12,951 bases of DNA from an uncultured Elusimicrobia bacterium (GCA_937916125.1 CALGGE010000035.1:1-12951); one strand, 5' to 3'. Positions 1 through 6,437 are shown, counted from the stretch's first letter. A program made the numbers and translations. Notes: generated by a model from the letters alone, not told the origin.

Positions 1-45
1 TCCTTAATACTTTTATTTTCCCTTACAGCCTCTTTTAAGCCGAAT

Positions 46-97
46 CTGAAAATGCTTCGCATTTTCTTAGCTGAGCCGGACACTTCGTGTCCTCAGC
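46..97. repeat. Pair of adjacent palindromic hairpins downstream of the tRNA genes
   Basis: Two perfect stem-loops lie side by side. The first has arms GAAAATGC (48-55) and GCATTTTC (59-66) around a TTC loop. The second has arms GGACAC (78-83) and GTGTCC (87-92), also around TTC, and is extended by GCTGA (70-74) pairing with TCAGC (93-97) across a 3-nt bulge. Neither is followed by a convincing T-run on the minus strand, so this does not look like a standard intrinsic terminator. It could be a REP-like or other dispersed palindromic element, or a structure protecting or processing the 3' end of the tRNA transcript. The sequence shows the structure; the role is unknown. Confidence 0.5.
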
Positions 98-120
98 AGC
101 TGATGAATTTTCGCGATTTT

Positions 121-195
121 TGGAGCCGAGGATGGGAATTGAACCCACGACCACCTCCTTACCAAGGAGGTGCTCTACCACTGAGCCACCTCGGC
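121..195 (-). tRNA. tRNA-Thr, anticodon GGT
   Basis: The minus strand folds into a complete cloverleaf: acceptor GCCGAGG/CCTCGGC, D-stem GCTC/GAGC, anticodon stem CCTCC/GGAGG with loop TTGGTAA (anticodon GGT, reading ACC and ACT), and T-arm GTGGG-TTCAATT-CCCAT. The 3' CCA is encoded (121-123), unlike the two tRNAs upstream. It is the third and last tRNA of the cluster and is separated from tRNA-Gly by a 126-nt spacer containing a tandem repeat. Confidence 0.97.
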
Positions 196-202
196 AGCAA
201 TT

Positions 203-260
203 ACAATGCATAATGTATAATGTACAATGTACAACAACTACAATATACAATGTATAATTA
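203..260. repeat. Degenerate 7-bp tandem repeat (ACAATGT/ATAATGT) in the tRNA spacer
   Basis: Read on the plus strand, heptamers of the form A(C/T)AATG(T/C) run head to tail at 203-209, 210-216, 217-223 and 224-230. After a degenerate stretch they resume at 240-246, 247-253 and 254-260. The same repeat recurs at 984-1018. It lies in the spacer between tRNA-Gly and tRNA-Thr and would be part of the tRNA precursor. It encodes nothing recognisable here. Confidence 0.8.
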
Positions 261-321
261 AAGACAACTGCAAACGACAAAGAACTGACTGCTACCGACT
301 GACTACTCTTAAAATAAAAAG

Positions 322-392
322 AGCGGGAGACGGGAATCGAACCCGCATGGCCAGCTTGGAAGGCTGATGCACTACCACTGTGCTACTCCCGC
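322..392 (-). tRNA. tRNA-Gly, anticodon TCC
   Basis: A full cloverleaf is visible: acceptor GCGGGAG/CTCCCGC, D-stem GCAC/GTGC, anticodon loop CTTCCAA (anticodon TCC), T-arm GCGGG-TTCGATT-CCCGT and discriminator T (322). The three bases after the discriminator read CTT, so CCA is not encoded and must be added by a CCA-adding enzyme. It begins 7 nt after tRNA-Tyr ends and is almost certainly cotranscribed with it. Confidence 0.97.
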
Positions 393-399
393 AAAGGAG

Positions 400-483
400 T
401 GGGGGCGGATGGATTTGAACCACCGAAGGGTAAAACCCGGCAGATTTACAGTCTGCTGCACTAGACCGCTATGCGACACCCCC
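400..483 (-). tRNA. tRNA-Tyr, anticodon GTA
   Basis: This is a class II tRNA with a long variable arm (CGGG...CCC). The acceptor is GGGGGTG/CGCCCCC with one T-G pair, the anticodon stem is GCAGA/TCTGC with loop CTGTAAA (anticodon GTA), and the T-arm is GGTGG-TTCAAAT-CCATC. The discriminator is A (400) and CCA is not encoded (CTC follows). It is the first tRNA of the Tyr-Gly-Thr cluster and follows the promoter at 538-566. The same order precedes tuf in many bacteria, for example thrU-tyrU-glyT-thrT-tufB in E. coli. Confidence 0.97.
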
Positions 484-500
484 AAAATCCGTTAAAGGTT

Positions 501-531
501 AAAAAAGAACAACTCTCATAATATGAGAGTT
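501..531 (-). terminator. Terminator-like hairpin with T-run, at the predicted tRNA transcript start
   Basis: On the minus strand a 9-bp stem, AACTCTCAT/ATGAGAGTT with a 3-nt loop (511-531), is followed by GTTC and then six T. This is the shape of an intrinsic terminator for the operon ending at 578. It lies just downstream of the -10 box at 538-543, so the predicted tRNA start (near 531) coincides with the first base of the stem. It could end upstream transcription, structure the tRNA leader, or act as a 9+9 inverted-repeat operator. Confidence 0.6.
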
Positions 532-537
532 TATATT

Positions 538-566
538 ATTGTACATAAAAAATTCTTCTTTGTCAA
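538..566 (-). promoter_or_regulatory. Sigma-70-type promoter of the tRNA-Tyr-Gly-Thr cluster
   Basis: On the minus strand TTGACA (561-566) is followed by a 17-nt spacer and TACAAT (538-543), matching the housekeeping consensus at 11 of 12 positions. It begins 11 nt after the stop codon of the upstream CDS. The predicted start near 531 leaves a leader of about 48 nt before tRNA-Tyr. Confidence 0.85.
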
Positions 567-577
567 GTAGAAAATTT

Positions 578-1045
578 TTATCTTACAACCACAACTTTGC
601 CATCGTGCTTTTTACCGTTAGCTTCTCTCAATATCCAAATATATACACCGCTCTCGACATAATTATAATTATTATCTTTCCCGTCCCAATGAACAATTGA
701 ATTTCTGTAACTTTGTTCACTGCTTGTCTGCGGAATCGGAACAGATTTTTCTTCGTCTATAGTCCAATTTTTATCTCTTACAAGTTTACCGGTAATATCG
801 TAAATTTTTAAATTCCCCGACGTTGCCGTAACGCCTCTGAATTTAATCCAGCCGTCGGCCGTATAACTGCCGTGTTTCATTTGATCATTATTATCCGTTA
901 AAGATTTACCCGATTCCGGTATCCACGGATTGGGATATACGGAAATTGTTTTACTTTTTGCATAAGCCGGTGCAAAAAACAAAACAATGTATAATGTACA
1001 ATGTATAATGTACAATAAAAAACGACTTAAAAAAATCTTTGTCAT
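578..1045 (-). CDS. Secreted single-domain protein with a FlgD-Ig / T9SS sorting-like fold
   Basis: This 155-aa protein has a signal peptide (residues 1-29, cleavage likely after AYA) followed by essentially one beta-sandwich module. Visible motifs are VYPNPWIP (36-43), KIYDITGKLVR (80-90), WDGKDNN (120-126), SGVYIW (132-137) and the terminal GKVVVVR (149-155). These are the hallmarks of FlgD-Ig-like domains and of type-IX type-A C-terminal sorting domains, normally found at the end of large secreted proteins. Here the domain stands almost alone. The ATG overlaps the stop of the preceding PorV-TPR gene as ATGA, implying translational coupling and a shared function. Residues 10-21, the hydrophobic core of the signal peptide, are encoded by a 7-bp tandem repeat. 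It is exported at least to the periplasm; surface display is a guess. Confidence 0.85.
   Translation of the reverse strand: MTKIFLSRFLLYIIHCTLYIVLFFAPAYAKSKTISVYPNPWIPESGKSLTDNNDQMKHGSYTADGWIKFRGVTATSGNLKIYDITGKLVRDKNWTIDEEKSVPIPQTSSEQSYRNSIVHWDGKDNNYNYVESGVYIWILREANGKKHDGKVVVVR
984..1018. repeat. Second copy of the 7-bp tandem repeat, inside a signal-peptide coding region
   Basis: On the plus strand the heptamers ACAATGT (984-990), ATAATGT (991-997), ACAATGT (998-1004), ATAATGT (1005-1011) and a final ACAATAA (1012-1018) alternate without interruption. The family is the same as at 203-260, but this copy is cleaner. It lies within the CDS at 578-1045 and on the minus strand encodes residues 10-21 of its signal peptide. 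Confidence 0.85.
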
Positions 1046-3183
1046 CTTATTCTGTCCAAAGCTCTTTGAGCTTCTATTTTGTTCGGTCTGTAATATAATG
1101 CTTTTCTAAAATATTCTCTGGCTTTATTCATATCATTTTTGCTGTATGCCGTCATACCTTTTTCATAATAACTCTGTGCAACCTGATCTGCAACTCTTTC
1201 CAACTCAAAGGCTGCGGAAGTATTTGCGGGGTTGTACGTAATGGCTTTTTTGTACGCCGCGGCAGCATCTTCAAATTTATTTTTCCTGAACGCTTCAAAA
1301 CCTTCTTTGTAGTATTTTTCCGAAAGATTACTGCTGATTCTCGATATATAACCGTTGCTGTTCTTTAAGTATTCTTCAAACTCATACTTTTCGGCTATTT
1401 CTTTGGCACGAGTAAAGTAAGTTATTGCAGTTTCATATTTACCTTTTTCGTAATTTCTCAAACCTGCATCATAGGCATCTTCCAATTGATTACGAACTTT
1501 ATTTTGTTCTTTCTCAAGAGCATTGATTCTTTCCAGTTCTGCAATTTCCTGTATATTTTTCTGAGTTTTATTTATTAAATCCTGCACGTCAAGCCTGTGA
1601 GGAGCAGCAATAACTACGGCCTCAAAATATTTCATTGCCTCTTCATAATCACCGGCTCTGTAATACTTCATACCCTGTTCGTAAATTTCGTTAGCTTTAT
1701 CGGATGCAACTTTGGCAAGCTGATTATCAAGCTCAACTATTTTTTCGTTTGCCAAAGCATTCTCGGAATCTATATCGAGCAAATATTTCAAAGAATCTCT
1801 TGCACGAACAAGATCTCCTTTCTTATAAAACTTTTCATATCTTGCCCAAAGGTGCTCTATTCTCTTACTGTTTTCCTCTCTCGCCTGAATAACTTTAACG
1901 TCTCTTGTCAATTCTTCGGCTTTTTCAATACCGTTTTTTGCACTTCTGTTTGTCGGATCAAGTTCAAGAACTTTTGTATAATATCTGTTTGCCGTAACGG
2001 CATCTTTTTTGTCGAGAGCTTTTTGAGCTTTATCCATATATTTATTTACAAGAGATATATGATAATCGTCTATTTTAACAAGTTCATCGACGGTTTTTCT
2101 AAGATATTCCTGCGACGGAGCGTGGTCGGGATAAACAGCCAAAATATCGTCAAACTGTTGACGGGCTTTAACAAAATCTTTAGCATAGAAACTGGCTTCA
2201 GCCTCTCTGAAATGATTTTCCAAATAATATTCATACGCCATTTTCTGGTCGGAGAAATTACCGAATGCCGCACTTAAAGCAAACTGGTGCGTAGCATTTA
2301 AATCCGTTGACGGAATAAACGCATAGTCGAGATTTACCCCGCGGAAACATACTCCGACACCGATTCTCGTATTATTAAAAATAGAATCTCCGCCTATTTT
2401 AAAACCGGCTCTAAACGCTAAAAAATATACCGGGCTTATCGAAAAACCTATACTTGTATAATTTTCGTAATCTTTCATATCGGTAAAATCGAGTGCAACT
2501 TTCAAATCGTAAAAAAATTCGTTTGTATATCCAAGACCGAAAGTCGTTGTCTGCGGAAGACTGAACTTTTCTGTAACATATTTCTGGTCACTGCCGTAAT
2601 TTTTAAAAGCAAAACCGAAACTGAAATTTCTCATTTTGGGGACGGAAAAAAGACCACCGAAATCAAAAGCTATCGCTTCGGAAATATAGTCCGCAAGCGA
2701 ACTTCTGAGGATTTTTAAATTAGCACCGAACCCGCCGTAATCTATAAAAGTCGGAAGATATCTTTTTAAAGGAAGAGAATAAGTTAATATTGCCGATATA
2801 TCATATGTAGGACCTAAATCTTTAATGTCCGCACCTTCATTATCCAAATAATCGCCTGTTTGATAATCAACATAAATAAGAGAAGCTCCGAATACACCTA
2901 TGGAAGTAAGAAAGCCTATACCGCCGTAATTATACTGAATATTTCCGGTCATATTTGAGGTAGCTATCGTAGCAACGGTTCTGTATATCCCTACCGTAGA
3001 TGCGGGGTTTACATTTGTTCCCGTAATAAAACCGGACATCAATGCAACGCCCGAATCCCCCATTGCCGTACTTGTCGGATCGGGATTTATGGCAAAAACT
3101 TTTCCCGTCGCCCAAACGTTTTGCGGAACTATCGGGATGAGACATATGATTAAAATGATAACTACAATTTTTTTAATAAACAT
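1042..3183 (-). CDS. PorV/PorQ-like outer-membrane beta-barrel fused to about seven TPR repeats
   Basis: The 713-aa product has a signal peptide (about 1-26, VWA before TGK). A PorV-like segment follows, opening with AINPDPTSTAMGDSGVA and an NPAS motif, as in the PorV/PorQ (UPF0164-like) family. Alternating hydrophobic/aromatic strands suggest a barrel to about residue 305. The C-terminal part (about 318-713) is about seven TPR units, with clear examples at EIYEQGMKYYRAGDYEEAM, KYYKEGFEAFRKNKFEDA and SYYEKGMTAYSKNDMNKA. In Bacteroidetes PorV shuttles type-IX cargo from the translocon to the attachment complex; equivalence here is inference. A periplasmic TPR arm would suit docking of partners. 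It starts 37 nt after the response regulator, with only a weak ribosome site (AAGAAAG), and overlaps the next gene by 4 nt. A barrel this heavily fused to TPRs is unusual compared with single-domain PorV. Confidence 0.85.
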   Translation of the reverse strand: MFIKKIVVIILIICLIPIVPQNVWATGKVFAINPDPTSTAMGDSGVALMSGFITGTNVNPASTVGIYRTVATIATSNMTGNIQYNYGGIGFLTSIGVFGASLIYVDYQTGDYLDNEGADIKDLGPTYDISAILTYSLPLKRYLPTFIDYGGFGANLKILRSSLADYISEAIAFDFGGLFSVPKMRNFSFGFAFKNYGSDQKYVTEKFSLPQTTTFGLGYTNEFFYDLKVALDFTDMKDYENYTSIGFSISPVYFLAFRAGFKIGGDSIFNNTRIGVGVCFRGVNLDYAFIPSTDLNATHQFALSAAFGNFSDQKMAYEYYLENHFREAEASFYAKDFVKARQQFDDILAVYPDHAPSQEYLRKTVDELVKIDDYHISLVNKYMDKAQKALDKKDAVTANRYYTKVLELDPTNRSAKNGIEKAEELTRDVKVIQAREENSKRIEHLWARYEKFYKKGDLVRARDSLKYLLDIDSENALANEKIVELDNQLAKVASDKANEIYEQGMKYYRAGDYEEAMKYFEAVVIAAPHRLDVQDLINKTQKNIQEIAELERINALEKEQNKVRNQLEDAYDAGLRNYEKGKYETAITYFTRAKEIAEKYEFEEYLKNSNGYISRISSNLSEKYYKEGFEAFRKNKFEDAAAAYKKAITYNPANTSAAFELERVADQVAQSYYEKGMTAYSKNDMNKAREYFRKALYYRPNKIEAQRALDRIR

Positions 3184-3220
3184 AACTACTTTCTTACATA
3201 ATATACATTAGATTTGCTTT

Positions 3221-3916
3221 TTATTTCTTGTTTTCCGGAACAAACTTAAAACCTCTCCCGAAAACGGTAACAATCTTATTACCCCAGGAACCGAGAGCCT
3301 GCCTTAAATTTTTTATATGCGTATCTATCGTTCTTGTGGTAACGGTAATATTGTAGTCAAAAACATTTTCCAAAATATATTCTCGAGATAAAACAATATT
3401 TGGCTTTAATAAAAGCACGTGCAACAAATCAAATTCTTTCGGTCTCAATTTTATTTCTTTATTTTTTATGGTAATCGTGCCGGCATTGAGATCCATAGCC
3501 AAACCGTCTGCTTCTATAACCGCAGAATTATCCTGTTTCATTGTAGTTCTTCTGAGCAACGCCTTAACCCTTGCAACAAATTCTTTATTGCTGAACGGTT
3601 TTGTTATGTAATCATCGGCACCCATACCTAAACCTATAACTTTATCCGTTTCGGTGGATTCTACCGTCAACATTATTACGGGAATATTTTTTGTTTCAAG
3701 GTTTGCTCTCAAAAGCCTGCACAGTTCTATACCGCCTATCTGAGGCATTTTAACATCCAATATAACCAAATCCGGTTTGGATTTCATTATTCTGGCATAT
3801 CCCTCGTCGGTATCAGCACATTTTATTACTTTAAAGCCTTCCGTTTCCAGAACGCTTCCAACCAGCTCTCTTATAGGTTCTTCATCGTCAACGATAACAA
3901 TTTTATTTACGTTCAT
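3221..3916 (-). CDS. OmpR/PhoB-family response regulator
   Basis: This 231-aa protein is a DNA-binding response regulator of usual family length. The receiver domain (about 4-122) has the acidic pair D10/D11, phospho-acceptor D54 (LVILDVKMP), T84, Y103 and K106 (ITKPF), so phosphorylation looks intact. A linker leads to a winged-helix effector (about 132-230) with the family signature IKLRPKEFDLLHVLL and recognition region TRTIDTHIKNLRQALG. The start has a good ribosome site (AAGGGG, 8 nt upstream) and lies 28 nt after the receiver-GGDEF gene. The likely phosphodonor is the kinase two genes upstream. The downstream PorV-TPR pair, in the same transcript, is a plausible target through autoregulation; no operator was identified. 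Confidence 0.96.
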   Translation of the reverse strand: MNVNKIVIVDDEEPIRELVGSVLETEGFKVIKCADTDEGYARIMKSKPDLVILDVKMPQIGGIELCRLLRANLETKNIPVIMLTVESTETDKVIGLGMGADDYITKPFSNKEFVARVKALLRRTTMKQDNSAVIEADGLAMDLNAGTITIKNKEIKLRPKEFDLLHVLLLKPNIVLSREYILENVFDYNITVTTRTIDTHIKNLRQALGSWGNKIVTVFGRGFKFVPENKK

Positions 3917-3944
3917 AACAAATACCCCTTAACAAACCGGCTTT

Positions 3945-4880
3945 TTATCTGAGAAATTTTCTTTTTTCAAAAACAAAAGAACTTTTGGAATTCTTTTTGG
4001 CAACTTTTTTAAGTTCCGCCGCTCTTTTGGATATCTCGGCGAAATCGGCTATTTTTGCCATAGCCGTTGTTATTATACTTATCGATACCGTCATTATAGG
4101 GAACTTTTTCATGCTCCCTTCTCTGTCTTTTGATATTATGTAGCCTTTTTCGCGATCTTCTTCATCGTAGAATTTTTTGACGCCGTTATCGAACAATCTG
4201 ATAAAACTTTCCGCTAAGAATATACTGTTTTTTGTTCTTGTTATGACAAGGAAATCATCTCCGCCGATATGCCCGACGAAATCCGCCGGAACACCGAAAT
4301 TTTTTACTACGTTTTGAAGAGTGTCGGCGGTAAATTTAATAACTTCATCACCTCTTTCAAAACCGTACTTATCATTAAAACTCTTGAAATTGGACAAATC
4401 TATATACAACAAAGTAAAATCTTCTCTGTTCGCAATTTTCCTTTCCACATTTTCTTTTATTGCAATATTCCCCGGTAAGGACGTGAGAGGATTAACATCC
4501 AAACTTTTCTTTTTCCTGTCCAAAATATTCTTAACTTTAGTCAATAAAACAGGAGCTTTAAAAGGCTTGGTTATATAATCGTCCGCACCCAAACTCAAAC
4601 CTTTTATTTGTTCGGATTCACCGGACAACGCCGTAAACATCATAACGGGGAGATTCATAAATTTAGGATCTTCTCTGATTTTCTTCAACACTTCAAAACC
4701 GTCCATAACCGGCATGGAAGCATCCAACACCACAAAATCAGGCGTTTCGGAATAAATTTTGTCCAAGCCCTGTCTGCCGTTTTCTGCCGTTATAACATTA
4801 TAACCCGCTATTCTGAAAATATCGCCCAACATTTCCCTCAACAACTGCTCATCATCAATGATTAAAATTTTAAAAGCCAT
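3945..4880 (-). CDS. Response regulator with GGDEF output domain (GGDDF variant)
   Basis: I choose the ATG at 4880 (311 aa; MAFKILIIDDE) over upstream in-frame starts because GGAG precedes it by 9 nt and the upstream extension runs into the end of the kinase gene. The receiver (1-122) has D9/D10, phospho-site D53, T83 and K105 (YITKPF). The GGDEF domain (about 130-300) has D161, F165-K166, N169-D170, G177-D178 and the signature GGDDF (206-210). D178 is the guanine-contacting position that is Ser in cGAMP-making Hypr enzymes, so if active the expected product is c-di-GMP. The signature glutamate is replaced by Asp, and the inhibitory RxxD site is absent (VPAD at 197-200). An insertion around FYDEEDREKGY follows the core. 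Activity is likely but not certain. Confidence 0.93.
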   Translation of the reverse strand: MAFKILIIDDEQLLREMLGDIFRIAGYNVITAENGRQGLDKIYSETPDFVVLDASMPVMDGFEVLKKIREDPKFMNLPVMMFTALSGESEQIKGLSLGADDYITKPFKAPVLLTKVKNILDRKKKSLDVNPLTSLPGNIAIKENVERKIANREDFTLLYIDLSNFKSFNDKYGFERGDEVIKFTADTLQNVVKNFGVPADFVGHIGGDDFLVITRTKNSIFLAESFIRLFDNGVKKFYDEEDREKGYIISKDREGSMKKFPIMTVSISIITTAMAKIADFAEISKRAAELKKVAKKNSKSSFVFEKRKFLR

Positions 4881-4908
4881 AATTGATTTCTCCGTTATGT
4901 TATGACAT

Positions 4909-6357
4909 TTATTTAGGTAGAGCAAACTTGAATGTCGTTCCTTTTCCCAAATCACTTTCTGCCCAAATATAACCTTTGTGTATTCTTATCATTTCAAAAA
5001 CTATCGTCAAGCCAAGCCCTGTTCCTTTAGGACGTTTAAATTCACCTTCCTGCACCTGATAGAATTTTTCAAAAATCAAATCCACCTGTTGTTTAGGAAT
5101 ACCTATACCGTCATCCTTAACCCAAACTTCAATATAATCTCTTCCGTACCCCGGAGAAGACGGAAATACTTTGATAATTATATTCCCGTTTTTCTTGGTA
5201 AACTTAACGGCATTACTTACCAAATTCGTTATTACCTGTTTTATTCTCTCGGAATCAATCTCAAGTTCGGGAATTTCCCCTTCTATTTCATAACTTATAT
5301 TTTTTTGTTGCTGCGTTACCATTGGACGATACAAAGATACTATCTCTTCTATCAACGGCTCAATATTCGCCGGAGCTATCTTTACTTCAAGCTTGTTGGC
5401 TTTCATCTTAGCCAAATCAAGAATATTATTTATAAAATTTGTTAACCTTACGGTTGCCTGCTTCATTATCTGCAAGCCTTTCTCTATCTGCTCTTTGGAA
5501 TTTTCAAAATTATTTTCCACACAGCTTATCAAAAGATCGCAATACCCGTCTATCGCGGACAGCGGCGACCTTAACTCGTGTGAAACACTCGACACAAAAC
5601 TGTCTTTCATTGAATCCAAATTTTCAATTCTCTTCACCATACTGTTGAAAGTTTGTGCAAGTTTTCCGATTTCGTCGTTTCCTTTAACTTTAATTTCAAC
5701 ATCAAAATCTCCCTCGGATATCTGTTCCGAAGCTTTAATCAATAAATTAAGGGGCTTTACAAACGTAAAATAGCTGAAGAAGAACGATACCACTATAAAT
5801 GATACCATAATAACCAAACTGATTTTCTTTATTTCATAAGACATATCCTCAACGGTTCTGTCAATGGTTCTATTCATTACCGTCTGAGAAAAACCTATAA
5901 TAAAAGTACCTGCCCCTTGTCCGCCGTTAATAAAAAAAGGCGTGCCCATTTCATATATCTGTTCACCGCCGTAAGACGTATATATCTCGGTTTTTTCTTT
6001 TGAAAAATTTTTAATTCTTCTTTTGTATTCCGAATCCAAATTTATATTGTTATCTCTTGAAACATACATCACACCGCCGTCGGCATTAATATAACCGGCG
6101 TAAACAACGGAAGGTTTATAAGTGGAAATAAGCAAATTTATCGCATTTCCAAGCTGATCTTCTCTTCCTGATTTTACGGCTTCATTGCACATCGTTGAAA
6201 AACTTCTTAAAGTTTTTTCCCTGGTATCGGAGATTTGTTGTATCAAGAAACTTTTCTGCGTTATCGAAACAAAATATGCAACCGTAAATATAACAATTGC
6301 CAACAGGAGTGAAACTGCCAGGGTAACTTTAAATCTGAGACTCATTGAAAGATTCAT
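4909..6357 (-). CDS. Membrane-bound sensor histidine kinase (HAMP-HisKA-HATPase)
   Basis: This 482-aa kinase has two membrane helices (about 11-32 and 179-200) flanking a periplasmic sensor region of roughly 145 residues that I cannot assign to a named ligand class. A HAMP domain follows (about 200-252; EGDFDVEI, DEIGKLAQTFN). The HisKA H-box is SVSHELRSPLS with phospho-acceptor H260. The ATPase domain shows the N-box around N382 (NLVSNAVKFT), G1 DDGIGIP (415-421) and G2 GTGLGL (445-450), all intact. Start: ATG at 6357 with AAGGG 10 nt upstream; another Met lies four residues in. It is first in the five-gene cluster and ends 28 nt before the receiver-GGDEF gene, so it probably phosphorylates one or both receivers. 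No clear promoter precedes it; the hairpin at 6388-6436 does. Confidence 0.96.
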   Translation of the reverse strand: MNLSMSLRFKVTLAVSLLLAIVIFTVAYFVSITQKSFLIQQISDTREKTLRSFSTMCNEAVKSGREDQLGNAINLLISTYKPSVVYAGYINADGGVMYVSRDNNINLDSEYKRRIKNFSKEKTEIYTSYGGEQIYEMGTPFFINGGQGAGTFIIGFSQTVMNRTIDRTVEDMSYEIKKISLVIMVSFIVVSFFFSYFTFVKPLNLLIKASEQISEGDFDVEIKVKGNDEIGKLAQTFNSMVKRIENLDSMKDSFVSSVSHELRSPLSAIDGYCDLLISCVENNFENSKEQIEKGLQIMKQATVRLTNFINNILDLAKMKANKLEVKIAPANIEPLIEEIVSLYRPMVTQQQKNISYEIEGEIPELEIDSERIKQVITNLVSNAVKFTKKNGNIIIKVFPSSPGYGRDYIEVWVKDDGIGIPKQQVDLIFEKFYQVQEGEFKRPKGTGLGLTIVFEMIRIHKGYIWAESDLGKGTTFKFALPK

Positions 6358-6387
6358 TGAAAATATACCCTTCTTTTTTTAGGAATG

Positions 6388-6436
6388 AAAGCCGGTTTAT
6401 CGGAACATAATAATCCCGTTAAACCGGCTTTTTTTT
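6388..6436. terminator. Strong hairpin between the 96-aa protein and the kinase operon
   Basis: Perfect 12-bp arms AAAGCCGGTTTA (6388-6399) and TAAACCGGCTTT (6420-6431) enclose a 20-nt loop. On the plus strand the right arm runs straight into a T-tract (to 6436), an ideal terminator in that direction. On the minus strand, where all the genes lie, only TTTC follows. It may therefore be leaky toward the kinase operon and fully effective only against antisense transcription. Confidence 0.75.
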
Positions 6437-6437
6437 A

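Noticed and set aside
216..221. TATAAT on the plus strand as a promoter
   Set aside because: It arises from the repeat unit, has no matching -35 box and no plus-strand gene downstream.
203..260. CRISPR array or direct-repeat attachment site
   Set aside because: Units are 7 bp and contiguous, with no spacers; no cas or integrase gene is present.
35..280. 81-aa open frame on the minus strand across tRNA-Thr
   Set aside because: It runs through a complete tRNA gene, the heptamer repeat and the palindromes. Its hydrophobic start is simply the repeat translated. No ribosome site or family resemblance.
1597..2277. 226-aa open frame on the plus strand
   Set aside because: Antisense to the well-supported PorV-TPR gene. 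Its composition (Phe/Ile/Cys-rich, no domain) is what the complement of an AT-rich gene gives.
3935..3946. AAACCGGCTTTT shared with the right arm of the hairpin at 6420-6431, possible long-range pairing in one transcript
   Set aside because: Only 12 nt, part of it overlaps a stop codon, and no complementary partner is nearby. Chance in an AT-rich genome is sufficient explanation.
4881..4955. Longer start for the receiver-GGDEF protein (25 extra residues)
   Set aside because: The extension overlaps the end of the kinase gene and lacks receiver-like sequence, and a proper ribosome site precedes the ATG at 4880.
4978..5773. Overlapping plus-strand open frames opposite the histidine kinase
   Set aside because: Shadows of the kinase gene, whose catalytic motifs are all intact on the minus strand.
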